This document shows positions 58,838 to 64,000 of a stretch of 64,000 bases of DNA, piece after piece. The first letter of the stretch is position 1. Every line of letters begins with the position of its first letter. This DNA comes from Bruticola sp004554425 (GTDB lineage Bacteria > Vulcanimicrobiota > Xenobia > Xenobiales > Xenobiaceae). The translations under genes were made by a program, and so were the position numbers. Location: assembly GCA_958366945.1 (NCBI GenBank), contig CATXCY010000002.1:62001-126000 (forward strand), read 5' to 3'. Below the pieces are notes generated by a model, which had not been told where the DNA came from, ran no database searches, and saw only the letters and a list, made by a program, of their open reading frames with translations.

Positions 58838-59908
58838 TTACTTTCTGCTAGCTACTCCTTGAGTTGTTTTGCCAAAATCAAGCCAGTGATTAGCATCAAT
58901 CCATTCGATGGTCTTTTGAGCCCAATAAGCATGGACTTTATCATTAGGATGATTTTGTGGTTGTCTGGCAACGCGATATTCTGGCCCGTTGAACCTAAAA
59001 TTGCCTATATTGACGACACCTTGAAGCTCTGGCGCTCGCTCACCTGGCATTATAGGATCCATATCAAAAATGGCCAGGCGAACTCGGTGGCGTTTGGCAG
59101 TAGCTTCCATTTCTTTAATAAGTGCTGCTGTAAGTTTGCGGTATTTCATCTCTTGTTGCTCAGGAGATTGTCTTTGCTCCAGTTTGTAAAGAGCCAAGTA
59201 GTAATAGTAACGTATAAAACTATAGGCTGAAGAGCTAAGAGAGGCGAAATTATCTAAAGTATAATAAGGGCGAGTATGTAAACGACCAAAAAGATCAAAT
59301 TCGGCATAAGGGCCCAGACGATACTTTTGGTTAGGAGCTGGCAATAAATGTAATTTAGCGCTGCGTGGGCCGTGATCTCTAATATAAAAATAGATGACGC
59401 CGTCATAATGGCGCTGTTCCAACCAATATTGCATAGTTAGCAAACATTGGTAAGTACCATAACCTTTGACGCCAAAGTTATCAAAACGAGTGCGCGGATA
59501 ATGCTTATTTAGTAACCAAACTAAAGTTTGCTCGTCGGCTACTCCCATGCCGAAAGTTTGTGAGCAGCCCACGACTAAAACGCGTGAATCATAATCAGTC
59601 TTTTCGCTGCTCCAGCTGCGGCGTGAAGTGTCAGCGTTAGTATTTTCCAAGACGTTGGGATCTTCTTTGGAAATGACGCTGCCGCGCACGGAAATATGAT
59701 CAGTCAATTTTAACCAATCATAAAGCGGATCTGAATCGCAACGGGCTAGGACGCTTTGCGGATAGTAGCCGTGCGCTCGCAAATATACTTCGGCTTGCAA
59801 AAAAAGAAACAGAGCAAAAACTATAACTAAGTAAATGACTCTTTTAAAACCGCAGCTGGGGGCCAGGCCGCGCCGCCAATTTATGTCAGAGAAATTAATT
59901 TTAAACAT
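58838..59908 (-). CDS. Membrane-anchored SGNH/GDSL-like hydrolase
   Basis: A 356-residue protein with an N-terminal helix (VIYLVIVFALFLFLQAEVYL, about 24-43) and an exported SGNH-type domain. The block I nucleophile region reads VVGCSQTFGMGV near 111, with Ser in GCSQ replacing GDSx. FDNFGVKGYGTYQ near 140 fits block II/III, and NDKVHAYWA near 323 fits the DxxH of block V. Such proteins add or remove acyl groups on extracellular polysaccharides. It follows the FAD-oxidoreductase gene by 29 bases. Substrate unknown. Confidence 0.75.
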   Translation of the reverse strand: MFKINFSDINWRRGLAPSCGFKRVIYLVIVFALFLFLQAEVYLRAHGYYPQSVLARCDSDPLYDWLKLTDHISVRGSVISKEDPNVLENTNADTSRRSWSSEKTDYDSRVLVVGCSQTFGMGVADEQTLVWLLNKHYPRTRFDNFGVKGYGTYQCLLTMQYWLEQRHYDGVIYFYIRDHGPRSAKLHLLPAPNQKYRLGPYAEFDLFGRLHTRPYYTLDNFASLSSSAYSFIRYYYYLALYKLEQRQSPEQQEMKYRKLTAALIKEMEATAKRHRVRLAIFDMDPIMPGERAPELQGVVNIGNFRFNGPEYRVARQPQNHPNDKVHAYWAQKTIEWIDANHWLDFGKTTQGVASRK

Positions 59909-59937
59909 ATACCCAAAAACTTAAGTTGGCGGCGCGG

Positions 59938-61602
59938 TTACAAGGCATGCGTCTCAAGGGGCCAGGCCAGCTCTATACCGTGTTCGACCAATTCATTTTG
60001 GAATAAACGCCTTTTTTCTGTATTAGCGTGTAATTGGCCGGGCTTGATATGTTCGGCTAAGCAATAAGCGGCACACAGAGCGGCCGATTCACCTACATTC
60101 CATTCCACCGGATGGAGGCGATAACAGCCGTTAGTTATGTGAGTAACGGAAAGATTTTTGCCTCCAGCTAAAAGATTTTCCGTATTTTGAGGGATGAGAG
60201 CGCCTAAAGGTATCTGGAAAGGCAAGGCGCTTACATCTATATAGTTATCGCCTGCAGTAGAAGGATGTAAATCTAGACGATAGGCACCTATACCTACGCT
60301 GTCGGCAAAATCGGCCGCTTTAACTTGAGCATCACTTAAGCCTGTAATAGCTTGGCGGGCTTCTAAGCTGACATGTTGTTCCAACACTGTGAAGAGGCCT
60401 TTCAGACGTCGTGATTCTCTGATGTAAGGAGCGGCCGCCAAGCCGTCGGAAGTTTGGGTAATATCTGGACGCAAGGCCAAGCCCGGCCAACCCGTTTTAC
60501 CGTCAGCGCGAGGAGCTTCTGTTTGCATCCAATAAAGCATACTTAAGCTCAGTTGCCTGGCCCCTTCCAAGTGTTTTTGTTTTTCTGCCTCAGGCACGTC
60601 GATAACATTGCCTAGCAAATAATCTATTTGCGGCCAATTGACCAATACTATATCGGAAGTACCCTGAGGATAATTAAAATTGGCCGCACAAGAGATGCGA
60701 CGGAAAGTCCACAAATCCATAGGGCCGCGTTCTGGCTGGGGATGGATTGGATGAAAAGAGCGCACTACCGGTTGTAAAGTAATAGGATGGGTAGCTTGCC
60801 AAGATAGTAAAGGGCCGCCCCAACTCGGATTTACGTCAGGAATGTAAGAACGCCAAAAATAATAATCTTTAGGCTTGGCTATGACACTATCTCTGTTAGG
60901 TTGATAATCGATCACAAAACACCAGGAAATAGCTTGCTGATTTTGTGGGTTGGCCTTTAAGGGAGCATGGGGCTCTTGAGTTTCGCTTTGAGCCTCGCTG
61001 CCGATAGAATAATCTGTGCCTGTAAGAGGCAGTAAATCTCCAGTTTCGGTAGCATCAATAAAGTAAGGAGCAATTATACGATAAAGTTTGGAGTTGCCGT
61101 CAACTTGCTTCTGAGCTACAGTTACAGAAATAATTTTATTGCCTTGTTTTTCGGCGTGAATAGGATCGCTATGCAATAATACGGCCAACTGACCAGAACT
61201 AATGTAAGGGCGCAAAATAGCTTCAATAACAGCAGAGCTGACGGCCGGTTCATGACATAAAGCGGAAACGCAACCTTCGCCTGGATTGAGTCTTTCCCAA
61301 CGAGCTAAAGCTTCGGCTTTTAAAGGGTACCATTGGCGATAATAAGAGCGCACATATTGACGGAATTGGCGATACGATTGGGTAGATCCGCAACTTTCAA
61401 TCCAAGGATGCTCGTCAGGAGGCACCGCTTGGGAAGTAAATTGACCGCCCAAACGATCGTAGGTTTCCGTAATAACTACTTTTAAGCCTCGGCGCAAAGC
61501 AGCCCAGGCAGCGGCAAAACCGCCTGTACCTCCGCCTATAATGGCCAATTGACAATCTAATTGAACATTTTCTTGATTGGGACAGAGCGTTGAGGCGATC
61601 AT
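59938..61602 (-). CDS. FAD-dependent oxidoreductase (FAD_oxidored family)
   Basis: A 554-residue flavoprotein. FAD-binding IIGGGTGGFAAAWAALRRG at about 21-39 is followed by TETYDRLGGQFTSQAVPPDEH, which is typical of the FAD_oxidored group of largely uncharacterised enzymes near sugar-metabolism genes. Later YFIDATETGDLLPLTGTDY and TENLLAGGKNLSVTHI near 490 are the matching C-terminal motifs. No signal peptide is evident. AAGGAG stands 10 bases before the ATG. It opens the run with the SGNH hydrolase and TPR genes. Substrate unknown. Confidence 0.85.
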   Translation of the reverse strand: MIASTLCPNQENVQLDCQLAIIGGGTGGFAAAWAALRRGLKVVITETYDRLGGQFTSQAVPPDEHPWIESCGSTQSYRQFRQYVRSYYRQWYPLKAEALARWERLNPGEGCVSALCHEPAVSSAVIEAILRPYISSGQLAVLLHSDPIHAEKQGNKIISVTVAQKQVDGNSKLYRIIAPYFIDATETGDLLPLTGTDYSIGSEAQSETQEPHAPLKANPQNQQAISWCFVIDYQPNRDSVIAKPKDYYFWRSYIPDVNPSWGGPLLSWQATHPITLQPVVRSFHPIHPQPERGPMDLWTFRRISCAANFNYPQGTSDIVLVNWPQIDYLLGNVIDVPEAEKQKHLEGARQLSLSMLYWMQTEAPRADGKTGWPGLALRPDITQTSDGLAAAPYIRESRRLKGLFTVLEQHVSLEARQAITGLSDAQVKAADFADSVGIGAYRLDLHPSTAGDNYIDVSALPFQIPLGALIPQNTENLLAGGKNLSVTHITNGCYRLHPVEWNVGESAALCAAYCLAEHIKPGQLHANTEKRRLFQNELVEHGIELAWPLETHAL

Positions 61603-61617
61603 TTTTATAAAACTCCT

Positions 61618-61660
61618 TGGGCTTTAGCTGAGTTGTTTGCCTATAGTTGGCAAAAGCCCA
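61618..61660 (-). promoter_or_regulatory. Two-stem leader directly upstream of the FAD-oxidoreductase ribosome site
   Basis: On the minus strand an outer stem (tgggcttt with aaagccca, 8 bp) encloses an inner tttgcc/ggcaaa stem. The outer stem ends directly at the AAGGAG of the oxidoreductase gene. No T-run is present, so translation control or RNA protection is more likely than termination. I match it to no known riboswitch. Confidence 0.4.
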
Positions 61661-61721
61661 GAGCTCTTCGCTTTATCTATGGTGAATACCGCCTTTATCT
61701 CCATTAAAGAGAGGAAAAAGC

Positions 61722-61777
61722 GAAAAAAATCCGCTTGAGTTAGTAAAAACGAACTCAAAGCGGATCTTGTTTTATTA
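61722..61777. terminator. Terminator between Kef-type and FAD-oxidoreductase genes
   Basis: A 13-14-bp stem with a single-base bulge (61729-61741 with 61752-61765) has T-rich flanks on both strands (ttgttttatt on plus, ttttttt on minus). It ends the antiporter transcript. Confidence 0.8.
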
Positions 61778-61806
61778 GTCAGAGATAACTGAGCTAGAGT
61801 TATACA

Positions 61807-63579
61807 CTACTGAGCTGGTGCCGGAGTGGAAGTGTCCGGCTTTTGTGTAGGTTCTTGCTTAGAAGAAGCTGTCTCAACTGTTCCTTTCTTGCTCGAATTG
61901 CGCACTAAGATTGGACTATATTGCTTGGTACGCACATCTTGAATAAATTCATCGATAGTTACATCTTTAACTTTCAACAAAATCATAATATCACGCATCA
62001 TAGTCAGACTAGCTTCGTATTCCGGCACTAAAGCTTCGCTGCAACCGTGTTTAACTAGCTCTTTCATGTGCTCCAAACTGCGGGCCCTGGCCATTACTTT
62101 GAGCTTAGGATTGATAGTATGGACAGCTTCTTGCACCATGGTTGAATCGATAGGATCCGGAATAGTAATAATGAGCAAAGCTGCTTTGTCTAAGTCTGCA
62201 GCTTTCAATAAATCGGTAGAAGTAGCGTTGCCTCCAATAACAGCATAGCCGTCTTCTTTGGCTTTTTTGACGCGTTGAGGATGAGATTCGATTATTAAAA
62301 TTGGCGTAGAATTGGGGATAGCTTCAGCTAAGAAGCTGCCCATATAACCGTAACCTACTATAACTACATGATCTTTGAAGCCAACCTGAGGCATAGGAAT
62401 ACTGTTGGAAGGTTTCGTTTTGGTGCGCTTTCTCCACCATTGGTAGATAGGATCGGCCATATTGGCAAAAAGCGGAGTTATAGCAATAGTAATAGCGGCT
62501 ACAGTAATGCACAGTAAATAAATATCTTGGCTAATACCTTGGCTGGAAATACCAGTGCGAGCCAATACGAAGGCAAATTCACCGACTTGGAACATGTAAA
62601 GTCCTACGGCAATAGGCATAATATTGACGTAACCGAATAAGCGGGTGGTGATGCCAAAAATAAGTACTTTACCTACTAAAAGCACGCCTATGGTGATAGC
62701 AATTAAGCCCCAGTGGTTGATGACAAATTGAGGCTGAATCAACATACCGACAGAGCAGAAGAAGAGTAAGGAAAACAAGTCTCGCAAAGGAGTAATTTCA
62801 CTTAAAGCGTGATGGCTAAATTCCGAACGAGAGAGAATCATACCCGCTAAGAAAGCGCCAAAAGCGAAGGAAAGTCCGATAGCGTAAGTAAGCAAGCCTA
62901 AGCCTAAACCAAAGGCTAAAACTGTTACCATAAAGAGTTCGCGAGAGCCCAGAGCGGCAATTTTGGCAATGAATTTAGGAACAGCTGGAGATCCAATAAC
63001 TACAACTGCAGCAATTAAGATCACCGATTTAACTATAGCCATGCCCAAAATATCCAAGCCTTGACTTAAATTGCTCAATTCGGGCAATAAAATCAACATG
63101 GGGATAACGGCTAAGTCTTGGACAATAAGTATGGCAGTCATGACTTGGCTAGATAAAGTACCGGTTAGCCCTTTTTCACCTAATATTTTCAGAACTACCA
63201 TAGTACTGGAGACGGAGATAATACACCCGAACCAAATGCAATGTACCCAATTCCAGCCGAAACAAGCTCCTAAGCCATAGCCTAAACCTACGCAAGCCAA
63301 AATTTGTATAGGCGTGCCGATTAAAGCAATTTTTTTAACAGGCGATAACTTTTCAACTGGAAATTCTAAGCCAGCGCTAAAAAGCAACAGAGCTACGCCT
63401 ATATCGGCTAAAACTTCGATTTGTTCTACATAAACTACTTTAGGGCCCATAGTATTGGGGCCAATAAGGATACCTGCCACAATATAGCCCAAGAGGGCGG
63501 GCATTTTTAAACGCTGGGCGATCAATCCGCAAACCAGCGCTACGACGACGATTTGTACAATATCTCCGGCTATTCCCAC
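61807..63579 (-). CDS. Kef/CPA2-type monovalent cation:proton antiporter with RCK domain
   Basis: A 590-residue inner-membrane transporter. About 12 helices occupy residues 5-390 (LLGYIVAGILIGPNTMGP, VLADIGVALLLFSAGLEF, VSSTMVVLKIL, ILIVQDLAVIPMLIL, FAFGAFLAGMILSRSEF). The RCK_N/TrkA-N NAD-binding domain begins at about 405 (HVVIVGYGYMGSFLAEAI) and ends near 520. A Ser/Thr/Pro-rich tail follows. It should exchange K+ or Na+ for protons, controlled by nucleotides or glutathione adducts. GTG 63579 is chosen for AAAGGA 8 bases upstream; a TTG at 63624 would add 15 residues. Confidence 0.9.
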   Translation of the reverse strand: MGIAGDIVQIVVVALVCGLIAQRLKMPALLGYIVAGILIGPNTMGPKVVYVEQIEVLADIGVALLLFSAGLEFPVEKLSPVKKIALIGTPIQILACVGLGYGLGACFGWNWVHCIWFGCIISVSSTMVVLKILGEKGLTGTLSSQVMTAILIVQDLAVIPMLILLPELSNLSQGLDILGMAIVKSVILIAAVVVIGSPAVPKFIAKIAALGSRELFMVTVLAFGLGLGLLTYAIGLSFAFGAFLAGMILSRSEFSHHALSEITPLRDLFSLLFFCSVGMLIQPQFVINHWGLIAITIGVLLVGKVLIFGITTRLFGYVNIMPIAVGLYMFQVGEFAFVLARTGISSQGISQDIYLLCITVAAITIAITPLFANMADPIYQWWRKRTKTKPSNSIPMPQVGFKDHVVIVGYGYMGSFLAEAIPNSTPILIIESHPQRVKKAKEDGYAVIGGNATSTDLLKAADLDKAALLIITIPDPIDSTMVQEAVHTINPKLKVMARARSLEHMKELVKHGCSEALVPEYEASLTMMRDIMILLKVKDVTIDEFIQDVRTKQYSPILVRNSSKKGTVETASSKQEPTQKPDTSTPAPAQ

Positions 63580-63633
63580 TGAATTGTCCTTTTGTATAGA
63601 ATTTTTGGCTTTGACACACAACAAAACAAGCCG

Positions 63634-64000
63634 CTAATAGTAGCTTTGCTCTAAAGTTGATTTTTCCAATTTGTATATGGCCGCTTGCGAATTTGCATAA
63701 ATAGGAAGTCCGTAACGTTTGGAAAGTTCGTTTTGAAAGTGTTTATAAACTTCTTGGCTATGCCCGGGAGCCAGCCAAGCACAATTAGCCTTATGCAATA
63801 CCAAATAGCGCAAGCCGCCTTGAAAAACTAACTCTGCGTCTCTTTTTACTACATTATTAGTTATATTGCCCGCCTTTAAATCCTGGTCAGTAGAGGAAGC
63901 GGATTCTTTATTAAAACGCGAAGGGGTTGCATCTCCTGTGAAACAGCGTGGCAAATCTTCTCGACCGTACAAAATTTCTGAACTACCTTCATTAGGATAA
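63634..64000 (-). CDS. C-terminal end of a protein that begins outside the window
   Basis: The minus-strand frame is open to the window edge (it reads YPNEGSSEILYGREDLP at the start), so this is a 3' fragment of about 121 residues. The end, LRYLVLHKANCAWLAPGHSQ and YGLPIYANSQAAIYKLEKST, has the strand-helix pattern of the C-terminal soluble domain in large membrane glycosyltransferase-like (GT39/YfhO-type) proteins. That identity is tentative. It lies 54 bases upstream of the Kef-type gene on the same strand. Confidence 0.6.
   Translation of the reverse strand, partial: YPNEGSSEILYGREDLPRCFTGDATPSRFNKESASSTDQDLKAGNITNNVVKRDAELVFQGGLRYLVLHKANCAWLAPGHSQEVYKHFQNELSKRYGLPIYANSQAAIYKLEKSTLEQSYY

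Noticed and set aside
1..64000. CRISPR array, prophage, IS element or integron
   Set aside because: I saw no regularly spaced repeats, transposase or integrase motifs, or flanking inverted repeats; the only tandem repeats are inside genes.

Overview
This window comes from the chromosome of an A+T-leaning (by eye low-40s % G+C), probably uncultivated, diderm bacterium. A two-membrane envelope is implied by a TolC-type outer-membrane channel, a MacA-type periplasmic adaptor, a secreted AMIN/Amidase_3 amidase, an L,D-transpeptidase, an HtrA/DegP-type protease and a lipoprotein. Several genes belong to families I associate with poorly cultivated lineages around Armatimonadota, Eremiobacterota/Xenobia and Chloroflexota: DUF6754, a very long Tubulin_2-type protein, an orphan GlmL-type ATPase and BFN nuclease. 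An ECF folate S component and a YgeW-type carbamoyltransferase would fit an anaerobic, host-associated life. The placement is inference only. I saw no rRNA, tRNA, IS element, prophage or CRISPR array, and nearly all of the window is coding.

Layout. 1-3.2 kb: the tail of an Arg-rich protein, then a DinG/XPD helicase. 3.2-7.1 kb (minus): TatD-like hydrolase, GT-C-like membrane protein and a double methyltransferase. 7.2-11.1 kb: nitroreductase, a BFN nuclease and a degenerate HD-GYP protein. 11.3-12.7 kb: two overlapping-function Rossmann proteins with damaged active sites. 12.8-17.4 kb: a four-gene DUF6754 membrane module. 17.5-22.8 kb: six tandem paralogous membrane proteins with one shared C-terminal signature. 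22.8-28.0 kb: a small protein, GlmL-type ATPase, a lipoyl-like/KOW-like protein and an acyl-CoA synthetase. 28.1-34.5 kb (minus): Fur regulator coupled to a lone ABC permease, a secreted IPT/carboxypeptidase-regulatory protein, a zinc metalloprotease and a tandem AHSA1 protein. 34.7-38.0 kb: a GH13 glycosidase and a knotted carbamoyltransferase with distinct codon use. 38.2-43.7 kb (minus): HtrA protease, a 1053-residue tubulin-like protein and TatD. 44.0-48.3 kb: cell-wall amidase and a URO-D-family protein with a long Arg-rich tail. 48.4-48.9 kb: FolT. 49.1-53.6 kb: TolC-MacA-MacB-type export operon lacking its ATPase. 53.6-55.5 kb (minus): a small unknown and a radical SAM enzyme. 55.7-58.2 kb: LysM/YkuD transpeptidase and a lipoprotein. 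58.3-64 kb (minus): TPR protein, SGNH hydrolase, FAD oxidoreductase, Kef-type antiporter and the end of another protein.

How it works together. The best-supported theme is envelope construction and upkeep (amidase, transpeptidase, HtrA, efflux system, GT-C protein, SGNH hydrolase). The most unusual stretch is 12.8-26 kb, where an uncharacterised four-protein membrane module, a six-member paralog array and an orphan GlmL module follow each other on one strand. Convergent gene pairs are separated by strong palindromic terminators, often usable from both sides. Several start codons are GTG or TTG, chosen here because a Shine-Dalgarno sequence sits at the right distance.
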